Part shown: in pieces, positions 35,923-48,869 of the stretch | How positions within the stretch are numbered: position 1 is the stretch's first letter | Layout: each line of letters starts with the position of its first letter | DNA from: Pomphorhynchus laevis | Lineage: Eukaryota; Acanthocephala; Palaeacanthocephala; Echinorhynchida; Pomphorhynchidae | Length of the DNA: 64,000 nucleotides | Assembly (NCBI GenBank): GCA_012934845.2 | Contig: WNNJ02000772.1 | Span: forward strand, 79,111 to 143,110 | Reading direction: 5' to 3' | Translations under genes and position numbers: made by a program | The notes under the pieces: model-generated | The model's input: the letters and a program-made list of their open reading frames with translations, nothing else | Told to the model about the DNA's origin: nothing | The model's database searches: none

Positions 35923-38900
35923 ACAAATGGCGACGAGGGTGTTAAGAACGAGCAACATGAAAGATTATTACCTTATGACATGCTGCAATTGGTATTAGAA
36001 CAACAGTGAACGCTAAGTCAAGTTGTTGCTAATCTTTAAACGAATAATTACCAGGATGTTTACCGCAGTATTCCGTTGTTTCAGCCATTTGATTCCAATG
36101 ATGATTCGTGGCAGGATTATTCAATACAGTTGCAGAATTATCTTAAGATGTTTGGGTTGACATCGAGCGAGCGTCAGAAACAATTTCTGCTGCCATGTTG
36201 CGGTAGATGTATTTTTCGCATAATTGGTCAGTAATTACCAACACACGAGCAAGAAGAAATTACATTTGATGCATTCATAAAGTGTTTGGATGGACATTTT
36301 CAAAAACTTTGTCATGTTGTTGCTGTTCGGTTCGCATTTTCTCAATGCAGACACAAATCGAACCAGTCTCAAAAAGATTGGATGGCAGAGGCGAGATGTT
36401 TGGCAAGCCGGTGTGCTTTTTACGACGCCTCAATTATAAATGCTCATCAAGCAATCGACGATATACTTCGAGATTTGATTGTCGCATTTACGCCGATTGA
36501 AGAAATTAGAACAGCTGCACTTAGGTTAGAAAATCCTTCACTCGATGAAGTAATTCGAATCGCGACAAATTGGGAAATGACCCAACGTACAAAAAACATG
36601 TTAACGACAAATGCAAATCAAACGCCTGACGAAAAAATTGACAATGTCAACAACATAAAGGTTATTCGTAAAATGAATACACAGTATCGATCGAATGTAG
36701 ATAAGAATATGAGGGCACGGTGTCCTCGTTGTAATGGCTACAAGCATAGCTACGAACAACAATGCTGGGAACAAACGTCAAATGCTACAACTGCGGGAAA
36801 ATTGGGCATATTCGCCGATGCTGCAAACATCACAAAGGTGCTGTCAACCAAGTGGTATTATACGGTAGCGAACGTTCTGAGGAAGAAGAATTAGCCAATT
36901 TACAAATTTGCAATGTTAGTCATAATGGTCGTGATTTTCTACCAGTCATAAAAGTCACCTTAAATGAAATTCCAGCAGTGATGGAGTATGATACTGGTGT
37001 CATAAACACGACTATATCAGGTGAACTCTGGTCGGCAATATGAGCGCCACAATTAAGTGAAAGCCGGTGGCTTTGCAATTATGGCTGTTCGAAATTAAAA
37101 AGCTTGGGTCGATGTCTGCTCAGGGCGAATTTAAATGGGGTCGAAAAGTGTCTGCATGCAGAGGTGATTTCCGGATCAGAGAAAAACTTATTTGGTCAGC
37201 CTTGGATTAAAGCATTCGAAATACCTTTGTCACCACAAGTACAGATCAATCGTAATATTTATGTAAGTCAATTAGAATCGGCTGAAAGATTAAGTCAGAT
37301 ATTAAATCAGATAAAAGAGGTATTTAGTAACGATCTTGAAAGTGTAAAGGGTTGTGTAGTACACTTAAAACTTAGTCCGAATGCAATTCCAAAATGTGTA
37401 CCTGCTCGTCGAGTACCACTGCCTCTTAAAGACAAGTTAAAGAACGAGATTTTGAGATTAGTTGATAATAAAATTATTGAGCCTGTAGATTTAAGGCGTG
37501 AATTTATTGAATGGGCGAGTCCTATAGTTTTAGTTCCAAAGAAGACAATTTATTGAGAATGTGTGCGGATTTTAAGGCGACAATAAATCCATTCTTAAGA
37601 TGTGATACTTATGAGTTGCCGACATTTGAGGAATTGTTGAGTAAAAGATCTGTTGGTACTTCCTATACAATTCTCGATTTGAAGGATGCATACGCACAAA
37701 TGCACGTTGACAAGGATTCCAGAAAATATCTTAACATTTCAACTCCGTTTGGCTTTTACCGCTATCACCGTCTTCCATTCGGCTTGTCTGTAGCACACCT
37801 TGTATTTCAGAGGTATATGCACAATTTACTAGGTAGCATTCCCGGTGTAGCGGTTTATGTCGATGACATTATAATATGAGCAGGGACGGATAATGAACAT
37901 CTTAATCGGTTACAGTGTGTGCTGCAGAAACCATTGGATGTCGGTTTGAAAGTCAAGCAAGATAAATGTATGTTTATAGAGAAAACTGTTAAGTTATTGG
38001 GTCATATATTAGATGGACCCGCTATTCGAGCCGATGATGAGAAGATTAAGGCAATTAAAAATATGCCCTCGCCCAAGAGTCAAAAAGAACTTAGTGTTTT
38101 TCTTAGTGCAGTTGGATTTTTACAGCGCTTTATTCCTTACATACGTTGCTTTTTTTGGATTGTACGAATTGTCCTCAAGTAGAATCAAGTGGAAATGGGA
38201 AGCAGAATATCAAAAGCAGTTTGATTATGTCAAGCAATGTATGCTTCGTCCGGAGGTATTGGTTCCGTATGATGGCAAGTGAGTTAAAATTGTACTCTGA
38301 TGCATGCGAGAATGGACTGGGCGCTGTTCTCTTACAGGTTACAAATGATAATCGCTTTATGCCGATAGCATATGCATCCAGAAAGCTTCAAGTTGCAGAG
38401 AAAAATGACTCTCAAATTGATCGTGAAGCATTGGCCTTGATATTTGGTATTTCCAAATTTCGTTATTATTTACTCGGACGAACGTTTGTCTTACTGAGTG
38501 ATCACAAGCAACTAAAGTATATTTTTGGTCATCATCGTAACTTACCTAAAGTCACTAATCATTGTCTGGTAAGATTGGCATTGCTATTGGGTGAGTATGA
38601 TTATGAATTAGAATTTGTTTCTGAAAAAGAAAATGCAATGGCTGATGTATTATTGCGATTTCCATCCAATACTGAAGTCGAAACAAGTAGAATTTCAACA
38701 CCGATATAAATTTATTAGTGGATAACCATCAGTTTAAAGGTGCATCTATGCTAACTGAATTGGCGCTGAGAGAGGCAACTAGATAAGACCATATATTAAG
38801 TAAAGTTTGCGGATATTTAAAAACAAACTGGCCTTATAAAATTGATGAATTAAGGCAGCTTTACAGTTGTTGACGGTCAGTGTTATCAACTGAGGGTGGC

Positions 38901-40206
38901 ATTGTTCTACTCGGCGCAAGAGTAGTAGTTCAATTAACGTTGCGGAAAGACGTGTTGAGAGTTTTGCATGCGGGTCATCCGGGTATCCTATCGATGAAGG
39001 CGCTGTCTCGTTTTTATGTTTGGTGGCCTAAAATCGACTCAGACATAAAAACGAGACAGCGCCTTCATCGATACGATACCTGGATGATCCGCATGCAAAA
39101 CTCTCAGCACGTCTTTCCACAACGTTGGTTGAACTACTACTCTTGCTCCGAGTAGATCAATGCCATCCTCAGTTGATAACTCTGACCGTCGACAAGGCTG
39201 TGTTGACTCCTGCGAAGTCAACATGTATTCTTGTCCAAGGCTGTGAAGGAATGGACCAGATATGCAAGGGATTACTAAGTTCGTTATTACGATATCGTTG
39301 ACAATATTCACATTGTTGTATATAATTATCAATGTTTGGTGGCCTAAAATCGACTCAGACATTGAGAATTATATACAACAATGTGAATATTGTCAACGAT
39401 ATCGTAATAACGAACTTAGTCATCCCTTGCATAGCTAGTCTATTCCTCCACATCATTGGACAAGAATACATGTTGACTTAACAGGACCAAGCAATTCGGA
39501 TTCAAGTTCTCAAAAATAGGGTATTGCGACCTTATGGTGTTGGCGAGCGTCCAAAGCGACTGCGGCAGTTCTTGTTGTCATATCGTAATACCCCTCATAG
39601 TGCTCCCGGTAAACCGCCGTCGGAAATGTTAAAAGGATATAGGTTACCGACACTATTAGATCGGATAAAGCCTACACCACAATCGACAATTCACCACTAT
39701 CAAGAAAATAACAAGCGTTATTTTGATAAGAAAAGTAAACCTCAACAGTTCGAGTTCGACGAAAAAGTATGGTATCGAAAAAACAACACCGAACCATGGT
39801 CACGAGGACATAATCGACCGTAGTAAGTGGACATCATACGTAATTAATGGAAATGGCAAGAATCACAAAGTACACGCTGATACTATACGCGGATTTGACA
39901 AGAATATCAATGTTGATGTGAATAAAGAGTCAGTTCAATACGAGAGTGAGACTGAAAGACCGAATATCGTTAGTAAGGAAGTTGGTTGAAAAAGTTTAGT
40001 TCAACCTGATTGTCCGACCAAGAGATCTAGTGTTCACCAGAATAAACCGACCAAAACAGCGTCAAATCAATTGCAAGAACCGGATACGAAGATCAACGAA
40101 GAGCAACAAACTTTGCGACGATCTACAAGTACAAAAAGACTACCTGTCCGATACGGCTGGAATGTGACAACCTAAGTTCGTCCAAGTAATTGATGGTGAA
40201 GAGGAA

Positions 40207-40404
40207 TGTTACGTAGTGGCAGTGCATCTAATTCATACACTGTCGGTAAAACTCTATTGATTGTTCATTAACACTATGTTGCGGTAACGCTTTGATTTAT
40301 TTGTATATATGTTACACTCAGTTTGCATGTGGACAGTTATTTTGGTAGCGAACAACAAGTAAAAACTTTAAATCTTTATTTGCATTGTGATGAACGTAAA
40401 TTCA
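40207..40404 (+). repeat. 3' LTR of the Gypsy-type fossil
   Basis: About 198 bp, beginning TGTTACGTAG and ending TCA; pairs with 35726-35922. Confidence 0.88.
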
Positions 40405-41796
40405 AATATAATCAATGTCTTATATGTAAATAATCGTTTGTAGGTATACATATTACATGATATAATTGCTCTATACATAAGATTAATAATTTATATAAAT
40501 ATTTGGTGCTCAATACGAAACCAATTATTTTGCTGAATTAACCATTTTTTATTTACAATATCCTTAATGCTTTTTAAATATCTTAATTTCAATTTAATAT
40601 TATACATTTAATTAAAAAAAATTAAATGTTTTTATTAATTCTAAAAATTACTTTATCTTATAAGAGAGCATTTACAACTCATTGAAAATGTCTAAAATAA
40701 TCTATATTCTATACATGCCTGAAAATGTCGTTACATATATTGCTATTTTTATGATGAATTTAATAACGTTCTTTTTTATTTTACAATTTTTTGACCTTTT
40801 AATTTTTTGCTAAGGACATTTATAATCAAAATGTTGCTATAATGCATTAATTTTAAAAATATAATTCGTACTCTTATTATATAATTCGTACTTTTATATT
40901 TAAATACACTTTATTCCAAAAATTGGTTAAAACCTGCTAACGTTTAAACTCTAAATTAAACGAATTTTAATGATTAGTTAAAATCTAGTAAATTTTATAT
41001 CAAAGTTGAGAATATTTCGATATAAAGCTTAGAATTGGTTAATTAAAATAATAAGTTCTTTTTTATGGAATAAGTTTGCAATCTATTTTACAAAAATATA
41101 AAAGTTTCATCCAATTATATCTTACTGCAAATAGATTGTTTTGCTGATATTCCACCGTCAATATAGTTTAATCAAAAAAATGAAAATACTTTCAATACTT
41201 ACGGACTTTAATAACAATGGCCAGAATGATAAAATAAATTAAGATGATGAAATGCAGAGCTAAACTTATGTCATATATCAAATTTTGACAAAATATTCCG
41301 ACTACTTTTAGATTCCCGTTTAGAAAAATTCTTTCTCGCTAAGGAAAATTCGTATATTTATAGTTGAAACTTTTACAAATTGAAATTTCAACATTTTGTA
41401 ATAAACCTTAAACGTACATTTTGTTTTGAGACTGCAAACATAGAAAAGATGTGATTCATTCAAGAAATTGTTGAAGGAACATTTGTATATTTATAGTTGC
41501 AAACATATACAACCCCATATTTTTCATCCTAATGTATTTTTACTTTATACAAACATTTTGTCCTTGAACATCATATAACGAAAAGAAAGTGACTCAGACA
41601 AAAATTATTAAAACTACCTTTTTAATCAAGTTTTGTCTACTGAAAATTTGCATATTTTAACTGAAAAACACAAATGCATACTTTCACTTAAAATACAACA
41701 GTATAAAAAGTTTTCACATATCTCGATGGTGTACTTAAAAATATTAACTCTTTATTTACTGTTCGCCCATAAAAGATCTAGTTTTTAATATAACTG
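40405..41796. other. AT-rich spacer
   Basis: No gene recognised. At about 41293-41325 a stretch (ccgactacttttag) resembles the hammerhead-like repeat at 30068-30090. Confidence 0.45.
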
Positions 41797-42024
41797 TTGA
41801 ACTTTGAACTGCGTTCTCTGTTTGTTAGAAATATAGAAGTGTTAAAACTTAACACGTTCCACAATAATGTTGTATCTGTAGTATCACATAATGAGGATTG
41901 TTATAAAGAATATGACGGAAGTCGTTTCAACAAAGTGTTTACAAGATATTTTAAAATTTCAAGAAATTATAGTTTAAACAAGTTTGATATTAGATTTACC
42001 GACAATTTAAAATCACTGCAATGA
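41797..42024 (+). CDS. Unrecognised 75-codon open frame
   Basis: It starts with a non-ATG codon if taken whole and encodes a Lys/Asn/Phe-rich peptide with no recognisable motif. It lies just upstream of plus-strand Penelope-like RT sequence (42664) and could be an eroded N-terminal part of that element or a chance frame. Confidence 0.2.
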   Translation: MNFELRSLFVRNIEVLKLNTFHNNVVSVVSHNEDCYKEYDGSRFNKVFTRYFKISRNYSLNKFDIRFTDNLKSLQ

Positions 42025-42410
42025 TGCAGATATTTTTGACATGCTAGAGAAAACTATAATATTCTTAATTATAAACTCAATTCAATATTAATCTTAATTT
42101 TAGAATATTTGCTAAAATCAATATTGTCGTAGACTCAATATTTATTTACTATTTATCGACATTACAATTTGTAGATTCGGTAGTTCAGATTTTCAGGACA
42201 TCTTTGCTACATAATAATTTAAAACCATGATTATATCAAACGACAATTTAGCACTGCATGCTACAATGTTCGAATGCTGTCGATTGAAAATCGGACTTTC
42301 AAAGTAAAATTCAAGAAAAATCACTTACTTACAAACAGTTACTGTTAAGATAAAAATATTATTTTCATGAAATCGGTGTGGAATTTAAGACGGAATTGCT
42401 ATTCGGTTAA

Positions 42411-42640
42411 TCCAATTAAGTTTCTTTCAATGTACCTTACGTAGAGCAGAATATCCATCTCGTACTTCATTATCACAGCATTCTCTATCATGGACACGTA
42501 AAGAATAGCATAAGCAGGTGCCATGGGTGTTCCCATGGCTGTTCCTTTTACTTGTTTGTAGTAGGTGTCGTTGAATCGAAATATGTTGTGATCAAGAATA
42601 AGATCAATTGATTCCTCTACAAATGTGCATTTCGTTTTGG
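42411..42640 (-). pseudogene. Penelope-like element RT relic (minus strand)
   Basis: The minus-strand frame reads FNDTYYKQVKGTAMGTPMAP, then AYAILYVSMIE and LLYVRYIE. This is the RT core of Penelope-like elements (FYxQxxGxAMGxPxxP...YxRYxDD), here with the aspartates eroded. About 75 codons are uninterrupted. Confidence 0.8.
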
Positions 42641-42663
42641 GCCATCAGCTATAATTCATAAAA

Positions 42664-42745
42664 CTTGTTATATATGCTGCCAAAGGTGCACAAACCAGAA
42701 AGACCTTTTGTTGGTCGACCGATTGTGAGCTGTAAAACACGGTAA
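42664..42745 (+). pseudogene. Penelope-like element RT relic (plus strand)
   Basis: The plus-strand frame reads LLYMLPKVHKPERPFVGRPI then VS. This matches the conserved LPKxHK...RPIVS motif N-terminal to the RT active site in Penelope-like elements. It adjoins, in the opposite orientation, the minus-strand relic at 42411-42640. Confidence 0.7.
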
Positions 42746-42878
42746 TGGAAAACGTATCTAAATATACACGCAAATTACTTATACCACTTGCTAAAAATGT
42801 TCCGCGATCTCTGCCTGTAGATTCTGATCGTATATTTCTTTTTATAGAAAAATACCGGCAATTAACAATAATTTATTT

Positions 42879-42912
42879 AACGACGTTTCGACCTTACGGT
42901 CTTCTTCAGGTT
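42879..42912 (-). ncRNA. Hammerhead-ribozyme-like motif of a Penelope-like element
   Basis: The minus strand reads CTGAAGA, hairpin GACC-GTAA-GGTC, then GAAACGTC: core CUGANGA, stem II, GAAA, very short stem III and GUC cleavage triplet. Penelope-like elements are known to carry such minimal hammerheads in their terminal repeats. One extra A precedes stem II, so activity is uncertain. Confidence 0.6.
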
Positions 42913-43299
42913 ATTGTTACTATACTGAACATTTATAAGATATCCGCTAAGGATAAGCTAAAGATTATCGGCTGGGATTACAGCTAAGCTACATAGAACA
43001 AATCCAAGTTAATTTCTCCCGTATAGGGTCCTCTTAGTGACACAGTAATTTGTATTACTGTATTGACATTTCTAGATAGTGATATTTTCAATTAAAAAGA
43101 TAGATTCTAAACGTCAAAGGTTTCCGTCAGAAATAACCTTCATCCGTAACATCTAAAACTACTCACATTAGCAATACACAATATCAAATTAAATTACAAA
43201 GTAAATCTTAAAGTAAATTATAATTTACGTGATGTATTTCCATTTAAAGTTGGGGTCTTAGTTAATATAAGGCAGTTTATCTGCACATAATTGTCCTAC

Positions 43300-43900
43300 A
43301 AGTTTCATTCATGTTTTACTTTTTCCTATATATTCTTGTACCTCCATAATTTGATATGTAAATATGCCTGATGTGGCGTGACTCAATTTGTGCTTGACAG
43401 ATGCATCATTATCTTGTTTCACTTTAATGTCTTCGTGCTAATTCGATGATCTGCCTCTTAAATCCCTGCCCGCTTCTCCAACTTTGTACTATTTGTTCTT
43501 CTCCAACTTCTCCCAATTGTGCAAAGCACTTTGTACAGTTTCCTAAATATACGACTCGTGAAGTTCAAAATTTTCCAATTTGTTTGATATTTTAATCAAG
43601 CCGGGTTAAATTGCTTTTACATTTACTAATGGGTTCACAACACTAGCATCGAGCTTTTTCACATTTCGATTGTTTTTATTCTTTGTTTGTTTATATCTAA
43701 CCTCATCTTTTACAACTTTTGACAATGTAGATTATTTTGGTACGTAATCAATTCCATCATACTTAGACATATTCCATCAACTTTGACACAACGATTTAAA
43801 TCCTCAGTTCTAGATTACTGAGTGAGTAAAGTTTTTATCTTCAATAGCTACCTCTATCATCATTTGTGTGCGCTGTTGTGCTTAGTGAGCTATAGTTTAA
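43300..43900 (-). pseudogene. Eroded coding-like stretch, family unknown
   Basis: The minus strand shows interrupted open pieces such as SKVVKDEVRYKQTKNKNN and NVKKLDASVVNPLVN, with somewhat higher GC than the surroundings. Possibly the N-terminal part of a Penelope-like element upstream of the RT relic at 42411-42640; not established. Confidence 0.3.
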
Positions 43901-44145
43901 ATATAAATTCAAATAAAAATCAATTGATGAATTTAATAAATTTAGAATTTTTTATTTTTTTCAAATAAAAATACATTGATGACTAATAAAAAATTCGTTA
44001 TTGATTTAATGACAAATATTTGAGAATTTAAATGTATCGTTTTATTTTGTCAAAATTTCTTTAGTTTTGTTTAGTTTTGTACATTTAAAATCACCACATA
44101 TGAACCTAGGTGATTGTCATTCATGACGCCCATGCAAGAAAAAGC

Positions 44146-45240
44146 AACTTAAGATACCGGCACTCTCTGCACTCTCCTCAATTTTGAGGCATTTACCACT
44201 CCCTACCTTCACAAGTCGAGTAAAATACCTGGGGGTCACCGTTACGGTGATTGGTCAGTGAAAACTTACCTGGATAGACACAAAAGAATCCTGAAGATAA
44301 CTAGATGGGCTCTGAAACGGGCCCAGCATCTGTCATTGAATGGTAAAACCCAAGTACACCTTTGGGCTACTTGGACTATCTTAGGATTATTCTTCTACTC
44401 TAGAGCACGTCCCCAGAGACGTGCTGTAGAGTAACCCAGAAACCTTGAGACTCAGGTTTCTCAAGCTCATCATCTCGCGATTACCGACCATAGTCCTTCT
44501 CAAATGAACAATTAGGGTAGTCAAAGACTCCGAATGGTTCAGTCGGAAGGTGAGGCGCTGATGCGGTCGGGGGGTCAGATCCCACTGGATATGAGTCATT
44601 GAATTGTATTGCTAGAGACTACTGCGGTTCCAAGAAATAATAAAAAGAAATCAAAAAGTTACGTTGTCATTAATTACCCTTACATATTGGTTGTTATTTA
44701 TTTAAGAAAATTTTTACTTATTTATTAAGATTTGAAAAAAATAATATTAAGAAATATTCAAATATTAAGAAAAATATATTGCTAAGCACGATGACGAGCC
44801 AAAAAATATCTTTAGTAAACAAATTATGTTTTCATGATTATTGAGACACTGCGATTTTTATAAAAGCAGAATTTGATTCTTAATGGTGCATAGATGATTC
44901 CAGGCTGAATGTGAGCTAATAAATTGAAAGATTACTTATTCAGTATTCAAAATAATGGCAATTTATATAAATAATTTTCGTAGTGGTATCAGAACATTAA
45001 ACACTATAGTATTTTAAATACAAAGAATTCTGAAAAGTCAAATAATTATGGACTTAAATGATGCTTTAATCCAGATTAATGCTTGAATATTATTCAAAAG
45101 TTAATAAAGTCTAAAATACCATTATTCCAGTGTGAATGTGAACTAATAACTAAAAAGATTACTTATTCAGAATCTAATTCGTCCAAAATAAAAATTTTAA
45201 ATTTTCATTGGTAGAAATTGAAACATTGGTTGAATTTTTC
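44146..45240 (+). repeat. Jockey/I-like LINE 3' end plus downstream flank, duplicated segment 1
   Basis: 44146-44600 matches the 3' part of the long LINE copy (48830-49250: cactctctgcactctcctc, gtcgagtaaaatacctgggg). The following 600 bp matches 51500-51870. The flank is shared, so this is a segmental duplication rather than an independent LINE insertion. Confidence 0.8.
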
Positions 45241-45254
45241 CGATTGTGGCACGA

Positions 45255-45475
45255 TATCATCCTCACATGTATTGATCTTATTTTTGATACAGCAGGACGC
45301 TTCTAATTAGTCTGGGTGGGTCTCATCAGCTGCTGACCCAGACCTACATTTCATGTTTCGACCCTTATTATCTGTTTTCTCCGTATACTAATGCTGATCG
45401 GATTTGAACTAAGGACGTCTGTATCGTGATTCAACGCAACATCCACTAAGCTGGCTGCTCCAGTAGTGTAGATAT
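45255..45475 (-). mobile_element. tRNA-derived SINE with structured tail
   Basis: On the minus strand there is an A-box-like AGCTTAGTGG (45443-45452) and B box GTTCAAATCC (45400-45409). A tail follows that contains GGGTCGAAAC, the inverted pair GTCTGGG/CCCAGAC and CTGATGAGACCC. The block 45240-45570 is absent from the paired duplicate at 51060-52085, consistent with an insertion. The ends are approximate. Confidence 0.65.
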
Positions 45476-45749
45476 ACATTTCTGTATATTTTATTTGGTA
45501 GTGGATCGTATTCTTACGATCTATTAGAAACCTACCCGATGTGTGTGTCCGGCTAGTCGGACAAAGTCAAATAATTATAGACTTAAGTAATGCTTTAATC
45601 AAAATTAATGTTTGCATATTATTTAAAAGTTTATAAAGTCAAACATACCGCTTAAAAATTGTTACGTTGCCTAATGTAATACTTCAATTGTAATACGTAA
45701 GCCACTGTATTGTGGCTTACGAAAGTCAAGTCCCCCGAAAAAGAGGAAC

Positions 45750-46700
45750 TTGATTTTAATTAAAGTAACAAGACCTATACAAAGGGATCAACTATACAAT
45801 AAATTTCTGAGAAAATTCTCGCTTCTATATAAGAACAGGATTTTATTTAATTCTGTACAGATACACCCCTCCGAGGTGAAAATTTTTTTTGTAACATCTG
45901 ATCTCGCAATGAAATACGCGGAATATGTTTCCGAGAATCTTACAGAATTCGGTGAACTTACCATAAAGCCTATCCTGGCTTCGATCAAAGTTACCAATCT
46001 ACCATGTTCAATGGATGAAGATGACAAGCAATCGTTTATGGCAACCTTCAAAGTTTCCAGTCTGAGACCAATCGTGGGTAGGGACGGAAACCCTATCCCG
46101 GGAGGGCTTTTGTAGTGCGCCAGTGAAGTTAGCTGAAACTCTATCAAAATCATCATCCAACCCGTTTATAGGGTTAGCATTCGGTTCTCAATAACCGAAA
46201 TAGACGAATTAACCTACCCCCACTGCAGCCGATGTCACAAATGGATTCACTGGGCTTCCAGCTGCAGTGGGATCCCTACATGTGGTATCTGCGGATCAGC
46301 CTCTTGTCTATCTCTGTCGTCGAATGACCGTTGCTCGGCTCCCCATTCATGTTCAAACTGCGGGGGAAGCCATCCTGCATGGCGTAGGAGCTGTAGTAAG
46401 TTCAAGGCGTACAGAAGCCTTTTTATTCGTCCGGTTAAACCTACAACTTCCTTCTCTTGTGTGGCCGCACCGCGCATGGATGACTCAGAGATATCCCGGT
46501 TGATGGATATAAAGATAGCAGAGTCGCATAGAAGGTTGGAAAACTTTATACTAATGGCCGTGGGTGCTATCAACACGAATCCCACGATTCCAGTGGCATC
46601 TGTTCTTCCAGAGTCAAAAAAGAGAGGGGCTTCGGTCCATGCCGTCCCCCCCCGATCAAGATCGGGAAGCTTATTCGACATATGACTAAGGGAAATGATG
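45750..46700 (+). pseudogene. LINE ORF1 (gag-like), frameshifted
   Basis: The N-terminal 121 codons (45750-46115) are open and include IKVTNLPCSMDEDDKQSF. The zinc-knuckle region continues in other frames near 46225-46385 (cysteine patterns CSRCHKW and CGICGSASC, then CSNCGGS). ORF1 proteins of this class coat the retrotransposon RNA. The shift near 46115 and a later one separate the parts. Confidence 0.75.
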
Positions 46701-46812
46701 ATATTGCCCAGGGGCAAGTACCTTCACTGGAGGGGGCTAGTGGTGGAAAGGGTAACCTTCCTTACCTAGCTCTGTCTAGGTAGGCAATCCCTCATCCAAC
46801 TAATCCATCACA

Positions 46813-48831
46813 ATGCAGAGTACTCGTGAGCCTTTTTCACTGAATATCCTTCAGTGGAACTCGGGAGGTGCTTCCGCCCATAGACTTCTATCTGGTAAAG
46901 ATGCAGATGTTATAGTCCTTCAGGAGACGCGGTCTATCCGCCTCCCCCAGGACATTACTCGATTTATCCCAAAGCATATATGTTCCCACTATACTTCGTA
47001 CATAACCCCACCTCACTCCTCTTCATCTCAAGGACTCTTGACCTTAGTTAAGTACTCCTTAAGGTCCTCCCTCCTATTAAACTACTCACGTCCAGCCCTT
47101 TCTTGTTTAGTAGTTTCACTCAGTAATAACGGTAAACGCATAAGTCTAGCCAATGTCTACATCCGTCCAGGGGAAATTCACAAGAACCGTGACCTCCTGG
47201 ATAGTATTAGTGACAGCGGTTATGACATGATACTTGGAGATTTCAACGACAGAACTGGTCGTTGGATCAATGCAGCACTTCGCAGAGCTAGGAACGGTTA
47301 TCTTATTCACAAACCCCCGTCACCTACCTTTCATTGCACATCAACAAATTCTATCCTCGACATTTTACTGCTTCACTCGAGGTGGTTGTTAAAACCCTTC
47401 TGCACTGAGCAGTCGCACCAGCAATTGTCCACCTCTCACGACCTTATTCGTTGGAGGATTGAAGAAGATATATTGCTTCAAAGGAGGTTTCACTTTGATC
47501 CGAACAGAGTGGCCCTCTTTCAAGCGGCTATCCAACTCTTTCCCAGAATAGGAAATGAGAGTTTGACCGAATTTAATACCTACCTCTTTTCGCAAGCTAC
47601 CGCGATTTTATCAACTACCTATAAAGGTCGTATATACAATCCTACTCCGACGAAACTCAAGGTCCTAGCGAAATTGCTTAACCTCCTTAATCTCTCTGTT
47701 TCCGCCAGACAGGCTCTCTCGAATGAATACTGGAGACCTAGATATAGGTTCCAGCTGAGTAGGGATAGGACGAGTATTGCTCGCCTTAATCCTTCTCAGT
47801 CTTCCTTTTGGAAGATTTTCAAGAAGGAGAAGTTTGTTTGCTAGAAGGATAGAGCATTGGGTTGGATAGGGAATGTTGGCCTTGATAAAGTTTTGGAGGT
47901 GTCATTAGCCATACACAACTATGGAGCCACTCTATCACCTCAACCAATCCCGCCTTGGTGTAACTTCAGGAGTAGGGATCTATCTCTTACGGATATCCTT
48001 AACTACTGGGGTCCACTCCCGGGCATCTCCAAATCCGTCGTTCCACTTTCTTCTCGGGTCTGTCAGCTTTTGACAGCTGATCAGAGAAGAGAGGTGGCCG
48101 TCACCATGCTTTTAGCCTCCCCATCCGATGTAGCAGGCATCAATATTAGTAAGCGTGTTTTTCTTCCTAAGAAAAAATCCTGCTCATGCCCTAAAGATCT
48201 GCGACCCATTTCGATTTACGAAAAAGCACTTGTGCGTAAAATCCGCGACCATTTAAGTAGGCGTAATTTGATCCCTCCAGGTTTTCATGGGTTCGTCAAA
48301 ACACGTTCGGTCCATTCAGCAGTTGGTGAGGTGGAGAAGTTCTGTCGGGATAATAGCCATCGTCTAGTTGTGGCTGTTTTCCTTCAATTTTCTGCTGCAT
48401 TTGACCGCATCTCCATTTCCTTTGTGATCTCTTCTCTCAGGTCCCTCGGGTTGCCTGCGAGAATTGTGAACAGAGTGGAGATCCTGCTGTATACCAAGCG
48501 ATTTTACTATGAAGACGACCCTGATGCGCGTCAGTTCTACCCTATTACGGGTGTACCTCAAGGATCCCCACTTTCTCCTATCTTATATCTTGCTGCCTCT
48601 ATTAACCTATTCAAAATATTTAAACGCGAACAACGTCTTGTGGTGTACACTGATGACACCACATCCCTGTTCACTGGACACAGGTGTAAAGACGTAGTCT
48701 CTGACATCAGCTATTTCTTTTTAAGATTAAAACACCAGTTACCCATATCTAATCTTATTTTAAACTCAGCTAAATCGCAGTTGGTCGTCTTTCATGGCAC
48801 CCCTCCCACAAAACAAAACTTAAGAGATTAG
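46813..48831 (+). pseudogene. LINE ORF2: endonuclease and reverse transcriptase, one in-frame TAG
   Basis: Both halves are in the same frame, split only by a TAG at 47842-47844. The first half (343 aa) is an APE-type endonuclease: LNILQWNSGG at the N-terminus, VLQETRS, YDMILGDFNDRTG and SILDILLLHSRW. The second half has RT motifs: PISIYEKALVRKI, FLQFSAAFDRI, GVPQGSPLSPILY and VVYTDDTTSLF (YTDD instead of the usual YADD). The frame stops at 48829, before the C-terminal part. Translation starts at the ATG at 46813, about 110 bp after the ORF1 remnant. Confidence 0.85.
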
Positions 48832-48869
48832 CACTCTCTGCACTCTCCTCCATATTTGCCTCTGAACTA

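Larger units (their letters stand above)
35726..40404 (+). mobile_element. Ty3/Gypsy-type LTR retrotransposon fossil
   Basis: About 4.7 kb between two direct terminal repeats. Recognisable parts in order are gag with a CCHC knuckle, a protease-like region, reverse transcriptase with a YVDD-type core, RNase H and integrase. No envelope gene was seen. It is broken, with roughly ten or more interruptions and internal rearrangement, so it is not functional. The two terminal repeats differ at about 8 of 197 positions (around 4%), suggesting a moderately old insertion. No clear target-site duplication was found. Confidence 0.9.

Noticed and set aside
41203-41339. Minus-strand stretch before a GTAAGT donor that looks like a membrane-spanning LRR terminal exon
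   Set aside because: The hydrophobic frame does not stay open to a phase-compatible acceptor, and the upstream part resembles the hammerhead-like repeat. AT-rich DNA readily gives Phe/Ile/Leu runs.
45320-45365. A complete hammerhead ribozyme in the SINE tail
   Set aside because: Core words are present but in permuted order, and stem I does not pair, so it is reported only as a resemblance.
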